Assembly (NCBI GenBank): GCA_015680685.1
Contig: MNCI01036636.1
Coordinates: forward strand, 353,771-417,770
Direction of reading: 5' to 3'
DNA from: Gnetum montanum
Taxonomy: Eukaryota; Streptophyta; Gnetopsida; Gnetales; Gnetaceae
Length of the DNA: 64,000 nt
Shown here: piece after piece, positions 24,947 to 37,222 of the stretch
Position numbering within the stretch: the stretch's first letter is position 1
Layout of the letters: every line of letters begins with the position of its first letter
Notes under the pieces: generated by a model
The model's database searches: none
What the model was told of the DNA's origin: nothing
What the model saw: the letters and a program-made list of their open reading frames with translations, nothing else
Translations under genes and position numbers: made by a program

Positions 24947-27900
24947 GAAAGGTGGCAAATGGATGCGACACATCCAACACCTCTAACTTTGACAGGCCCA
25001 TACGGGAAGGTAGTTAGGCAATTCAACTCCACACTAATAGACATTAACCCCCCTTTAGAAGACGTAACCATAGCCGCATTAGAAACGTCCCCAGAATGGT
25101 CAGAACAGTCGATGCACACAATAGAACTGGAAGCTGGGGACATAACCGAAGACCCTCTCAATGAGGTTTCTATCATTACGCACAAAGGTGAGGTCCAAAC
25201 GCTTAAAGTCAGTTCCCTATTAGACCAGAAAATGCACGATTCCATAAAGCAGGTCCTGCAAGATAATATTATTGTCTTTGCATGGTCATACGAGGATATG
25301 CCTAGACTAGATCCCAGGCTAATCCAACATAACATCATCTTAGACACACAAGTTAAAGCAGTTACGCAAAAGGTACACAAAATTAAGCCAGAGATCGTGC
25401 TAGCCGTGCGTGATGAAATCACCAAACTATATCAGGCTGGTTTCATCTGCGCAGTCGACTATTCGGATTGGGTATCTAACATTGTAGTCATCCCAAAGAA
25501 GACTGGGAGCATATGCATCTGCATAGACTTCAGTGATTTGAACAAGGCCACAATCAAAGATAACCTCCCATTGCCGAGTATCGACCAGCTAGTAGATACG
25601 ACGGTTGGGCATGCGCTTCTGTCCCTCAAGGATGGCTTCTCAGGCTATAACCAGATTCGCATCAATCCAGAACACCAATTGACAACAACATTCATGACGC
25701 CTTGGGGTACCTTTTCTTACACTATGATGCCTTTCGGTCTAAAGAATGTCGGAGCGACGTATCAGCAGGCCATGACATACATCTTTAGTGATTACCTCCT
25801 AGGAAGGCTAAATGATTATGTAGACGATATAACCATTAAGTCTTTAAAGTCTGAGGATCATACAGAGAACCTGGAGCTAGTCCTTAAAAGAGGCTCTAAA
25901 TACGAGCTCCGACTTAACCCAAAGAAGTGCATATTTGGAGTCAAAATCGGACGCATGCTGGGGTTTGTGGTATCAGAAACCGGCATATGAGTTGACCCTG
26001 GTAAGGTCAAAGCCATTGTCGAGTTAACGCCCACTACAGACCTCAAGCAATTACGTGGGTTACAGGGATGTTTACAATTTATACACCGGTTCATCTCGAG
26101 ATTAACCGACAAGCTACATCCCATGCAACACTTGCTGAAGAAGGGGGTTAATTTCGAATGGACTAATGATTGCCAATGTGCGTTTAATAGTTTAAAATAG
26201 GAACTACAAAACTTACCAACGGTTTTCCCACCACAAAGGGACTTGCCATTTTACATTTACCTCACAACTTCAGACGTAGCATTAGCAGCATTACTTTGCC
26301 AAAGGAGGGATGATGGGTCAGAAGTACCCATCTACTACTTGAGTCATGCTTTGTGCGTGTATGAAACGCGGTATAACGACGTAGGTCGTAATTACTTAGC
26401 ATTATTTTTTATGCTTAAAAAGTGTTGCCATTATCTTTTCTGTAGTCAGGTTAACATCATCTGTAAAAACAACATTCTTAGGGCCATTACACAAAATATA
26501 TACGAGAGTAGCAGAATAGCTCACTAGAAGGCTATCACGGCAGAATTCGATCTGCATTATGTCGGCCAATCTTCTATGAAAGGCCAAACGATAGCTAACC
26601 AGTTACTAACGTCACCAATCAATAATCAGGCGACCATAGAACCAGAGTTCCCTGATGAGCATGTACATAGTTTAGGCCCTGTTTCGACAGGCCCCGAAGC
26701 AACGTTGTATTTTGATGGAGCTTCAACCGCCAGAGGTGGCAGTGCTACCACCGTTATTATGCTCTCACCTGAGGATGTGCTTCTACACGCTTATCGCTTA
26801 ACCTTCCCTTGCTTGAACAATGTCGCAGAGTACGAGGAGCTCCTCAGGGGATTACTAATTGCCAGCGAACTTGATGTTCGACACCTGGCGATTACGGGTG
26901 ATTCGATGCTTGTCATAAATCAGATCACAGGAGCCTACACCTGCAAGGCTGTACATTTACAACCCTACTGCGATAAGCCTAAAGATCTCCTGAAATGATT
27001 CATGACCATTGATGCCCAACATGTGCCATGCACTGACAACACATTAGCTGACGCACTAGCCACCCTAGCTCTAAACGTGCCTTCACATCTATTTGACACC
27101 TACCCTGCATTGATAACAGACTACGCAGATCCTATCATTCAGACGATGCAAATCTCCTCTCTTCTCGAGGAAAGCATGCATGAATGGTATGACGACATTA
27201 AAACTTACCTTCTCCAGGTTGAGCTATCATCCGAATTGACACGTGTGCAGAAGGATGCAATTCGCAAGCGGGCTAGGCAATACGTTATCATAGGAGACAG
27301 TACTCTTTGTAGATGCTCTTTTGATGACATGTTACTTACTTGCGTTGACGAAAACCAAGTGCAACATATAGTCAGTGAAGTTCACGTGGGACTGTGCGGC
27401 GGCCACGTAGCACCACGAGCCATGGCCCTAAAAATTCGTTGCTTAGGATGCTACTAGCCACACATGGAGAAGGATTGCCTGACGAAGGTTAAAATTTGTG
27501 ACACGTGTCAACGTCACACAAATATTATACATGTGTCGCCTACAAAATTGCATATAACATAGATAACATGGCCATTTCAACAATGGGGACTGGACATTAT
27601 AGGCCCCATCATGCTGAAATATTCCACAGGTCATAGCTTCATAATTACCGCCATTGAGTATTTTACGAAGTGGGTAGAAGTTATTCCCCTATGGAAGATC
27701 ACGTCCCAACAGATTTGCCATTTCATCTTGGACAATATCATAACCAGATTTGGTCTCCCGATGACTATCGTGACCGAAAATGGGCCACAATTTAGTAGCA
27801 CAGAAACTAAGTCCTTCTATGATAACCTAGGCATTAGAAAATCCTTTTCCTCCCCCTATTACCCACAAGCGAATGGTCAAGCTGAAGCAACAAACAAAGT

Positions 27901-28426
27901 GATCATCAATCTGCTCAAGAAAATGCTCGAAGGCAACAAAAGATGGTGGCATGAACAGATCCTCTATGTGCTATGGGCATATCGTACTACATGTAGGACA
28001 GCTACAGGTAGTACACCCTATAGGTTGGTTTACAGATCTGAAGTAGTGCTGCCTCTCGAGTTGCAAATCCCTTCTCTGAGAATGGTCCTCTCCACCATTA
28101 TAAATGAGGCTCAACACACCGAGGCTCGGATAATGGATTTGGATTCAATATAAGAGAAGCGAATACAGGCTCTTGACATGATTGAAAGGTATCAAGATAA
28201 ACAGAGATAGAAACACTGTCGCAACCTTCAGCAACGCCCGATTAAGAAAGGAGATCTTGTTCTCAAGGATATCCGTGAACCAGTAGGTAAATTCTCTGCA
28301 AGCTGGGAGGGCCCTTTCTTGGTGGTTGACGCATATAGCAATGGAGCATTCAAGTTAGCGGATGTCAATGGTAGTGAGCTACCGAACCCTGTAAATCACG
28401 TTTATCTGAAGCAGTATTACATTTAA
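24947..28426 (+). pseudogene. INNER RT-RNase H-aRNase H-integrase polyprotein, in one frame with stops
   Basis: A single frame runs from the splice acceptor to TAA 28424-28426. RT spans about 25330-25960 with GFSGYNQIRI and the catalytic YVDD (near 25818). Gypsy RNase H lies at about 26235-26530. A second, archaeal-type RNase H follows at 26690-27080, with YFDGAS, EYEELLRGL, TGDSMLVINQI and a late ADALA motif. Integrase has an HHCC-type zinc domain (27380-27510), first Asp in GLDIIGPI, TENGPQFSS where Asp is usual, and Glu in QANGQAEATNK. Eight premature stops interrupt it, yet no frameshift does. Dual RNase H places it in the Tat lineage. Confidence 0.93.
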
Positions 28427-28439
28427 CAGCATCTATGGT

Positions 28440-29060
28440 GTCAACAGCAGGTACGACAATATTCATCCGATATGACGGTAAACTGGAAACCTTCATCCGC
28501 TATGACAGTAAACTGGCAACCTTCGTCCACTATGACGGTAAACTGGCAACGCTCGTCCACTACGAAGTTACACTGGCACACACTGTCTACCACGACATAA
28601 AACTAGCATTCCTTGCACGTATCCGCCATGATGCTACGATGCTACGATGCATGCACACACTGTTCGCCACAATGCTAAAGTGGTAAGTTGTAACCATCTG
28701 CTACGACGTAAAACTGGCAAGGTTGTACAGGTCCGCCAAGATGAAAAACTGGCATCTTTTGCACGCGTCTGCCACGACGCTAAACTGGCACTGGCTGTCC
28801 GCCATGACACAAAACTAGCAAAGGTAAACAACCGTCTGCTGAGACACAAAACCAGCATAGCTCTGTCCTTGGGTCATGACATAAAACCAACATCCACAAC
28901 ACGGTCTGCTGAGACCATAAATCAAACATGCCACCATCTGCTACGATATAAAAGTAGCATTTCTCGGTCTGTCTAGACTTTAAAATGGGAGCATGGTCTG
29001 CTGGGACTTAAAACCAGCAATGATAGTCTACCAGGACTTAAAACTGAGACTCATAGGCCG
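28440..29060 (+). repeat. ~30-bp minisatellite downstream of INNER pol
   Basis: Units such as CGTCCACTATGACGGTAAAC followed by TGGCAAC repeat first with an exact 30-bp period, then with 30-55 bp spacing and growing divergence (CTGCTGAGAC...AAAACCAGCA). Read in frame, the first units give a decapeptide repeat of the type HYDGKLATLV. It begins 14 bp after the pol stop. Confidence 0.88.
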
Positions 29061-30190
29061 TTACCATGCAAATTAGGAGAGCGTGATCATCTTTGTACAG
29101 CTGCATAACAAGCGGGGTGGGATACTAGGACAATCTCAGTGTCGCCACCCCACCGGCATCCTACTGATCCCTCGGATGGGTTGAGAGGCATACTACTGAT
29201 CCCTCGGAGATGCGGTCGCTGCATCCACTGTAGCGGTGGTACGTCTGAGAGTTTGGTTTTACCAGCTGGGGCCCTGACGAAATCCTCGTCGACAACAACC
29301 TCAGAGACCTCCACCGATCATCGCTATTAGATGCTAGCTTCGCAAATTCATCTAGCTGGTTCTTTGTATAACTAGTTAGATGCACTATGTCTTATGCCTT
29401 TTGGCGGCGATATGCTGGGCCGAGCGTCAAGATGGGAGGTTCTAGCCTCATGCTACGACTCTCTCTTCACGGCCCGATCGCTTTATATCGCCTCAAAGGG
29501 TGTGCTCATTTCGACAATCTCACCTCCAATTTGCACGAACAATGATGTCCTCTGTTTTCTTCTGTGGTTGCAGGTTACTTGCCTCGAGGATATCGTTCAA
29601 ATGTGCATTCATCTAAGCGGTGAAGAACAACAACATTTTGATATGGCTGCTCAGGTTTGCCCATCCACTCAGAAACATATCCCTCTTCCCCTTATAACCC
29701 TACCCTTAACTCTTATTTTGTTTCACCCCTACGACCTACTTTCTGTATCTGAAAGCTACATACGCAAACACCCATCTTCCACACTCGCACTGCAATCAAG
29801 CTCATAACATGGTTACGCACTGTATCAGAGATATCACAGAAGTGATGCACCATGCTCCTTTTGCAAGCATTCCTACTATAATCTATGACAATGAAATCTT
29901 AGGCTGATGCGCTACGCTCATCTGAAAGCATTCCTATCAACGTAAGTGTGCGTACATTTCTGTGCGTTCCGTAAGCGTATTTCATAATCCTACCATCCTG
30001 ACTCGTTTTACATCTTCCTTGAACCTGTTCCGTACTCTGTCATTCTATCTCCCATTCCCTCCAACTTTGCTCTTTCATGTTGATAGGACAACACTTGAGT
30101 AGCTATGGATGGACGTTGTTCTTGCTTCTACTAATCCGGTGTTTCGTATTCTTTGTCGACGTCTTTCGAGCAAGCCCTCTAACTGTCAAC
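29061..30190 (+). other. INNER 3' untranslated region
   Basis: No protein motif is recognised. A small direct repeat (CTACTGATCCCTCGGA type) occurs at about 29160 and 29195. An open frame of 137 codons (29394-29807) shows no motif and no homologue in OUTER that I can see, so I do not call it a gene. Confidence 0.6.
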
Positions 30191-30203
30191 AAAGAGGGGC
30201 CAT
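30191..30203 (+). other. Polypurine tract of INNER element
   Basis: AAAGAGGGGCCAT lies directly before the 3' LTR start and matches the tract of OUTER. Confidence 0.88.
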
Positions 30204-31598
30204 TGAAACACCATGAAAATTATGAGTCAGCCTCAGGCAAAGATTCGTGGTTTTAGGCGAGAGCACATGTCAGAATTCCAGAAGGGAGAACAAGGCAAAC
30301 CAAGAAGAAGAGGCGTGTAGCATTAAGTCTTCGATCTCCCTTGTAGATCTCGGTTTGTACTATGTTTTATTATTTTACGTTACATTATGCAATCTTGCAT
30401 GATGATGTTTAGTGTAAAGCATACGACAGATCAGCTCTTCTTTTATACAGACTAATCACTTTACACTAGTTACGCTACGCAACGCGCATCCACGTAATTT
30501 GTTATCAATTTGGACATTTTACGCTTCACTACGCTCCACTGCGTAAACAAGCGTAAAATAGTTTAACGCATCATTCTCATGATTTGTTACACTCCACCAC
30601 ACAACACAGTGTAAACAAATGTAACGCAACGTAAAGCTAGTCAAAGCAGTCACACATTTGTTATCCACACGTGCAATACACTGATAAGTGTATTGCACGT
30701 AATCATGAAGCAGCTTTAGCAAAAGTGTAAACAACATGTGGCTATTTGACACAACAGAGTCAGCTAGTGAAGTCAATGATCCCGGAAAGCTCAGGACACA
30801 CGTCATTAGGGTTGCGCCCTTTCTACAGGACATCGCATCCTATAAATACATCAGTTGGCAAATCAGAGAAAAAAAAAAGAAATAGGAGAGGCATTTTTTC
30901 TGAGCATTGGAGCACTTACCACTTGAAGCAGAAATACAGAAATTAGCATTTTGGCAATTGTTGATAGTATTACCTTACAGTAGAGGCAGAGCATTGTTCG
31001 TGTGAGCATCGGCGATCATTGGCGGTCCTAGATAGAAACTCCCTGAGACGAAAGAAGCAGATCCAAGTTCGCAAGGTTATCTTGCATGGTTCGCAGACCC
31101 TACTAGTTAGAAATAGTTGATCAGTAGATGTCAGAGCTTGACCTTCTTTGCATCCCAGCTTTGGCCCACGAGGTAGATCAGACTTCTGTTTGGACAATTT
31201 TCTTGTTGTTTTGTGCCTGTTTTATCTCAAGTAATCAGGGTCTCCCCATTGTAACGCGATATACAAAATATACATCTATTAAGTCAAAGCGCAAAGCTTA
31301 AAACCACGCATTTTCTCTTGCGTTGGCCTCCTCTTATTGTGTTTAGTATTCTCACCATCACACAATTCATCTACATCGCTTTTCCCTCATTTTGTGATTC
31401 CTCGAACCAAATCGATCCACGGAACATCTTATAATCTCCATCGTTTTACTGATTAGTAATCCTTGTTTGATCGACAAGACCGTTCAGGGCACCGCGGGTT
31501 CGTTTTACCAGCATAGCCCTAGCACTGATCCATGGTTAAAACTATGTACAAGGAATTTTTTTGGTATCTTCCAGCTGCCAACATTTTCCGTCGTTACA
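30204..31598 (+). repeat. 3' LTR of INNER element
   Basis: It starts TGAAACACCATG, ends GTCGTTACA and is followed by the GCTGG duplication. The TATA box is at 30841-30848. It matches the 5' LTR along its whole 1395 bp. Confidence 0.95.
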
Positions 31599-31603
31599 GC
31601 TGG

Positions 31604-34600
31604 CATGTCTTCATTGACCAAAGTTGTTGTCAACATGCAGATCAGAGCCTCATGGTGTGGGATAGATTTCATGATTAGCTCATACAAGCTCAATGTAGTG
31701 GCTTTTTGTTTTATATCTTGTTTGACCTATGTGAGGGAATCCAAGAGGTCTTGAACACCCCCTCTTTAATGCTTTCCTCCTCTTCCATTTATCCCAGAAG
31801 ATGAATTTCCCAAGAAGGGGCGACTTTGGACCTGAGTCCAAACCTTTTTTGATAGGGTGGCACAAACCATGTGGTTGTGTCAATGTTTGTCTTTGGTGAT
31901 GAAGGCATAGATGCAAGGAGTGAAGACATAGGCTTGGGGGTACCTTGGGTGGCACCTCCCTATGACTTCTCACCCACGAAGTAAACTTCTTGCTTTTTGT
32001 GATGAGAAGGTTGTTCAACTATTTTGTGTGGAATGGGGGTTGTCGAAGGAATCAATCCCCTGATGACAAATGGAGCTAGAGGTGTTAATGGGTAGGGCTG
32101 CATGCCTCTGCTAATAGGTGGTGCAAAGCTGGATGCCCTTGGAGGAACTCACAGGATGAATGACTACTACGAGCTTCAACCAGCTGCTAGTGGTGCTGGT
32201 GCACTACGTTGAGGCACAAGGACCACGAATGGCTGTTCGGATGGCCTAGGATCACTATCAATGTCGATGGCATTGATGATGTAATCGGCATTGTTGGCAT
32301 TGAGGGGATTTGTGTAGAGATACATAGATTGGTTTTCAGGGTGCACTGGGTTGCTTTCGTCCAACACCAGTTTCCCCTAGTTGATTAATCTCTGGATGTT
32401 ATCCTACAACGCCAGACAGTAATCTCTGTTGTAACCACACTGTTGGTGGTAGTCACAAAACCTGTCTAGCCTGAAACCCTTAGGAACCAAAGGTTCATTG
32501 GGCAAGGCCAAAGAGGGATTCCTAATGAGCAAATAGTAGTGTTGATGTCTCCTGATCACTTCTTCCAACATCTACTTATGTTGGATCTACCATGCTACCA
32601 ATAGCTTCTTCAGACGTTTTAAAGGCTTTAGAGGCAATGGGGTGTACTTTGAGCGATCTTTACACTCAAAGTTGCGTTTGGATTTTGCATATGTCTTAGG
32701 TGCAGGCATAGTAGGTTATGATATGTGATCCTATTTGGGCACAGGGTTAGCTGAGGGTGCAGCCAGTTTCCTGGCATTCTTGTTACCATTTTTACTACAT
32801 TTGGGCTTGGCCTCAATTGCCATAGCAACCACTGTGGCTATTGGAGCCTTACCCTTTTCCTTCTTTGCGAAGGTGTTTTTGTAGGCGATGTAGGCCAGGT
32901 CTTTGCTTACCTCCACTGCATCTTGTATGATCTTAGTCTGAGCAAAAGCTTCACTAAGAGAGCGAGGAGCTAGGTAGTAAAGTTTGAACTTGATGAAGTC
33001 GTTCACTATGTCCTTAAAGATAGCTAGCAAGTGGGCCTCCATGATGGGCTCACAGATTTCATTAAGGATTGTACTCCAACACTAAATGAACTTTTGGACT
33101 GGCTCTGGAGGGTCTTTCTTCGTGCTGATCAATTGATCCAGCATGGTTTCTGGCTTCAAGTTGTACGTGAAGTGTGTCACGAACTGGGTTAAAAGCTCTT
33201 CTAGACTTGAAATAGATGAGCATGTCAACATGCGATACCAATCCAGGGCTTTCTCAGCTAGGGAAATGGCAAAGACATGAATAATCATGTGGAGCCATTA
33301 TTGTAACAAAAGGGATTTAGACCAAAAGGTAATAAGATGTGTATTAGGATCTCCCTCCCCATCATATTTTGGGATGTGTGGGAGTGACATCCCTGGGGGT
33401 AGTGTCAAAGCAAGGATCAAAGGGTTGAATGGGTTGTCCTGATAAAAGTCCATGACTTGTATCGTGTCAGACCCGATAGCTTTAAGGTATTTTATTTCCT
33501 TATTAAGGGTCTAGATGAGCTGGAATGCTTGGTCTAGACATTGCAACGTTGTGGATGGTTGGGGAGCTATGGAGGTAGCTCCCACTTATGGCATGGTGGG
33601 GGTGAAGGTGTGATCCATTGGCAGTACCATTGGAATGACCCCCTCGAACATTGCTACTTGTATTCTCCACCACTTGGCAAGTGGTGTTGTTAGGGCAGGA
33701 ACCATGGGTTGGGCTGCTGGATGGATCTCTTGTGTCACTGGTAGCATAGACCATAGCCCTGTGTTGGGTTGTACCATCTACGAGGCTTGGTGGGCACGAG
33801 ATCAAACATAGTAAGACATCTGTGATGGTTGTGGAATAGGAACAGAAGTGAATGGGTCCACCATGTGGACCAACTGAGGCCTGCCATGGTGGGTGGAACA
33901 AACGTGAATGTAGAAATGGAAATAGAAGTTGCATATGATTGTAAGGTAGGCATGTTGTGAATATTTGGTAAGGTAGCCATGATTGATGCATGATGTGCTA
34001 TAGGAATGGACTGTTGAATAGTTAGCAAAGGAATAGTGGCTACAAATGACACAGATGAAACAGGCAAGAGAGGGCATTTAAACATTGTGGGGTTAACATG
34101 GCTACCCACAGCTATTGTAATCATGGGTTGCGGAATCATAGGTGTAATCACATAGGGAGCATTGACAGATAATAGCTTGGCACAAAAGGACTGGGTAGGA
34201 GGGACATGAACGGGGTTGGTTTGACCTCCCTCATCTGATTGGGAATCAAGTTCCTCTTGTCCATCATGGAAAGCATCATTTTGATTGGACGTTGTGTCTT
34301 GTTGCTCCCTAAGCCTAGCCAACTGAATTAGTTGGTATAGAAGCCATTGATTGACCTGTGTTAAAGGTAAGGAAGCATTGGAAGTAGGAACAAATTCCTT
34401 TCCATTGCAGTAAGCAAACTCGAAGCTACATTTGTCTTTGAGTTCATGTACATCTGAGCGTATATTTTCCTGCACCTTTGTATAGAGGAGGTTGTAATGC
34501 TTGTGTTGCTAGGCCAATCCCTCAGGTCCTCGATTTTGGATCCTAAGGGATCAACGTGTTTCCAGCGTCAGGTTCAGCGATTGTTCGGCACCAGTAGTGC

Positions 34601-34679
34601 CTTGAACCATGATGGGGACTTTAACGTTGAAGGGAACATTCACGTTAAAGGAATTAGTAAAAGTAGTTGAAAAATCCAT
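31604..34679 (-). pseudogene. OUTER gag and linker, 5' part of gag-pro before the INNER insertion
   Basis: The minus-strand frame starts at the ATG complementary to 34677-34679 (MDFSTTFTNSFNVNVPF). It shows the N-terminal gag block (NIRSDVHELKDKCSFEFAY near 34460), a long P/Q/T-rich linker, the core (33288-32740 with DWYRML and LDQLISTKKDPPEPVQKFI), a zinc knuckle CDYHQQCGYNRDYC near 32440 whose central His is Tyr, and NPLNANNADY near 32300. It ends at the INNER insertion with LTTTLVNEDMPA. Frames are broken by stops and shifts. Confidence 0.88.
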
Positions 34680-34734
34680 TGTGAGCTAAATAGTTTTGCA
34701 ATAGGAAGAAAAAATTGGAAAGCAATCAAATAGA

Positions 34735-35165
34735 AATCAAAAAGGCTTTATGTCATGTCGGGCTCTTGAGGAACCATCAAGGTGATCGATCTATACCACA
34801 CAAAGCATAAACAATTGCTAAAGGGTGTCATGTTTATGCTAGTGCATGATAGGGTACAGAGCATGTGCAGGACTACTGTAAGATAGGCAAGTTAACTAAC
34901 AATCAAAAGCTTTATGTCCTGCAGGTTCCTCGAGGAACCATTGGAGCGATTGATCTATACCACATGATAGGATATAGAGTAGATGCAAGATTGTCATAAG
35001 ATAGGCAGGGCAACTGGTGATCAGAGGCTTTATGTCTTATAGGGCTCTCGAGGAACCGTTGGGGTGACCAATTTGCACCGCACGATGCGTAAACAACCGC
35101 AGATGGGTGTCAAGTGTATGCTAATGCATATTAGGGTACAAAAGGCTTACAGGACTACCGTGACA
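34735..35165. repeat. Three long tandem units in the OUTER 5' leader
   Basis: Units starting near 34742, 34909 and 35027 share GGCTTTATGTC, a CTCGAGGAACC block and GATCTATACCACA, with a period of roughly 120-170 bp. They lie between the primer site and the gag start and hold no coding frame. Confidence 0.75.
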
Positions 35166-35183
35166 CATGGAAAGGGAACTAAA

Positions 35184-35202
35184 GGCCCTCCTTCTAGTGC
35201 CA
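35184..35202 (-). other. Primer-binding site of OUTER element
   Basis: The complement reads TGGCACTAGAAGGAGGGCC, identical to the INNER site, and lies 6 nt from the LTR end. Confidence 0.87.
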
Positions 35203-35208
35203 AAAAAC

Positions 35209-36797
35209 TGTAGAGACTGAAAATGTTAGCAGTTGGAACACACTAGGAGGTCGACGATCGCGACAGTTTCAACCCTGTATCCGTAGGAGGACTGTGCTGG
35301 ATGAAATGGATATGAGGCACCCTAAATGGTTTGGTTGATCAGACAGGAACTTAGTCGGAGTCTATATATTCTTTTACAATGTGTAGTCTGGAAGAGGAAA
35401 TGAAAATTTAAAGTAATGGTTAAATGCAAAGGAGAAAATGTAGTAATAAGCAGGAAACAAAGTAAAATGCAGCTAGAAAAATGCACCACTTCGAAGCTAC
35501 AATTTTGCTATATCAGGATGGATACAGTCAATTGCATAGTGTTGAGGAGTGTAGAGATCCTGAGAGTAACCAAGATGTGTAGAGCAAAGACAACTATGCG
35601 GTTGGACGTGGACTCAAAAGCTAACAATGCAAGGTGGTAGAAAGGAGGCAGGACAAAATGCCAGCTGAGAATGCTAACTATTTACAATGCCAAATAGAAA
35701 GCTTATAATGCTCAAGGTTACAATGCTAAATTATTTTTCTTTTTGCCAAAGGACATCAGGGACCAACTTGAGTCGGAGCCAGAGAGAGAGAGAGAGAGAG
35801 CTAAACGGTACTCGATGGGATATTTATAGGACCAAGGGTGCATGAAAAAGGTAGTTTAGATGCCATGTGCCTAGGGCCCATGTTTACTTATCTATGCTGC
35901 ACATGCCTACATGACCATTGGACATGCATGACCATTGTAATGCAAGCCTACCATGTCATAACTGTGAGCCTGCCATGGCATAATTATGCATTTAGCATCT
36001 GGAGACGTGTGCCAACGGTTCAATTAGGTGAAGTGCATTGATGTTGCACAACCACCTACATGCTTTGTTGTGCTTCATAACATAGCATGTCCGACATAGC
36101 ATAGCATGTTGTCTCGTGTTTTTCTATATGTATGTTGCATACTTGCTATGCTATGCTATGCTATGTAGCGTAGTGACTGGCTTTAGTTACAAAAAATTTT
36201 TCAATCTACAAACTTTGCCTCCTGCACTGCAAAACTTGAAAACTTACTGATCCTACCCTTTGAGTTTCCTTCTATCTCTTCCACAGAATTACTACACCTC
36301 GTTGCGCCATGTAGTTCAGCGTAACATAGCAGTAGACATGGTCTACTACTTTCTGACGAAAAGAGACATTGTTGAAGGACTTGAAGTTGGGTGAAGGAAT
36401 TAACTATATAGCTTTTCCTATGCTACATTACGTTGCGTAGCATAGTGTAGTGTGGCACTTCATTCAGCAATCATTTTCTAAAACTTGCTATGCTACATAA
36501 TGAGGCATGGCGTAGCGTAGCAAACTCTATGACTTAGAAAACTTGTTGAACTATTTCACACATCCTGACTACTACTATCAACTCCATGCATTTCTCTTCA
36601 GCAAGCTGTCGGCTAGGTAAACTACTTAGGTGGATAGGCAAGATGATCTATAGAGCCTATTTATACCTAAAATAGAATATTTGCTGAACTGGCTGGCCTA
36701 AATTTAGAGTGTTCTCCTCCTAAAGAACTGTCGTACCACTGTTCAAATTGCAAGGCTTGGTGAACCAAGCATGCCTTCGAATTTTTGGGGTGTTTCA
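35209..36797 (-). repeat. 5' LTR of OUTER element
   Basis: It is 1589 bp and pairs with 1786-3404. It carries the same TATA box (complement 35821-35828), GA run, palindromes and terminal motif. The TGCAT duplication follows at 36798. Confidence 0.92.
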
Positions 36798-36802
36798 TGC
36801 AT

Positions 36803-37222
36803 GATTGCAACAATCCATTTTCCCCACAAGTAGGTGGAAGAACCTAGCCCTAAGCATCACTATTGCTGACTACTCCACTCTTGCCCTTGTCTCCCATGTC
36901 CTTAGCATTTGTATTGCATGGCCCTCAACATGCCTAGACTCATGCCTTGGATTCCTTGTATTGCGATCATCCTCACAACCTTGCCTGCTCTTACTTTCTT
37001 GACCACTCTTACTTTGCTTCTTGCTTGTTTCCATTTCAAAAACCCTTCACTAACCTTGAATGTTATTCCTATCAATTCCTTAAATATCTCCCAAATCAAG
37101 AAAGGAGCAACAAACTTTGGTCAAAATCCAAGCATTTTGAGAGGTAATAATTTGTAGTTAACTCTTAGTTGTTTGAATCTTTTACAAAATTTCCATGAAG
37201 GATCATTATCCTCCCTAAATAA
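36803..37222 (+). other. Stretch upstream of the LINE endonuclease, possible LINE ORF1 end
   Basis: No clear domain. It lies directly upstream of an L1-type ORF2 start in the same orientation, so it may be the end of ORF1 and the inter-ORF spacer. The supporting evidence is position only. Confidence 0.3.

Larger units (their letters stand above)
14382..31603 (+). mobile_element. INNER element: Tat-type Ty3/gypsy LTR retrotransposon, plus strand
   Basis: It is a complete 17.2-kb element with equal-length LTRs of 1395 bp, a primer site, gag-pro, an antisense gene, RT-RNase H-aRNase H-integrase, a minisatellite and a polypurine tract. The GCTGG target duplications at 14382-14386 and 31599-31603 are perfect. 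It sits in the gag-protease linker of OUTER; joining the flanks at one GCTGG restores that linker's homology to INNER's own. The two LTRs differ at roughly a tenth of the positions I compared by eye, so the insertion is not recent. Confidence 0.95.
1781..36802 (-). mobile_element. OUTER element: Tat-type Ty3/gypsy LTR retrotransposon, minus strand, interrupted
   Basis: This is a complete but decayed LTR retrotransposon read right to left: 5' LTR, primer site, gag, protease, antisense gene, RT-RNase H-integrase, minisatellite, polypurine tract, 3' LTR. Both LTRs run TG...CA, and 5-bp target duplications TGCAT flank it at 1781-1785 and 36798-36802. Removing the INNER insertion and its duplicated target leaves about 17.8 kb, long even for a plant Ty3/gypsy element. 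All reading frames carry stops and shifts, more than INNER, so it is the older insertion; that age order is also required by the nesting. Confidence 0.93.

Noticed and set aside
24947-28426. Endogenous pararetrovirus (caulimovirus-like) rather than retrotransposon
   Set aside because: An integrase with zinc domain and catalytic block, long LTRs, a polypurine tract and target duplications are all present, and no movement protein is seen.
28440-29060. Regular 30-bp repeats reminiscent of a CRISPR array
   Set aside because: The units are contiguous with no unique spacers, spacing drifts, no cas genes exist, and the surroundings are a plant retrotransposon.
29394-29807. 137-codon open frame in the INNER 3' region
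   Set aside because: No motif, no homologue that I can see in OUTER at the matching place, and it lies between minisatellite and polypurine tract.
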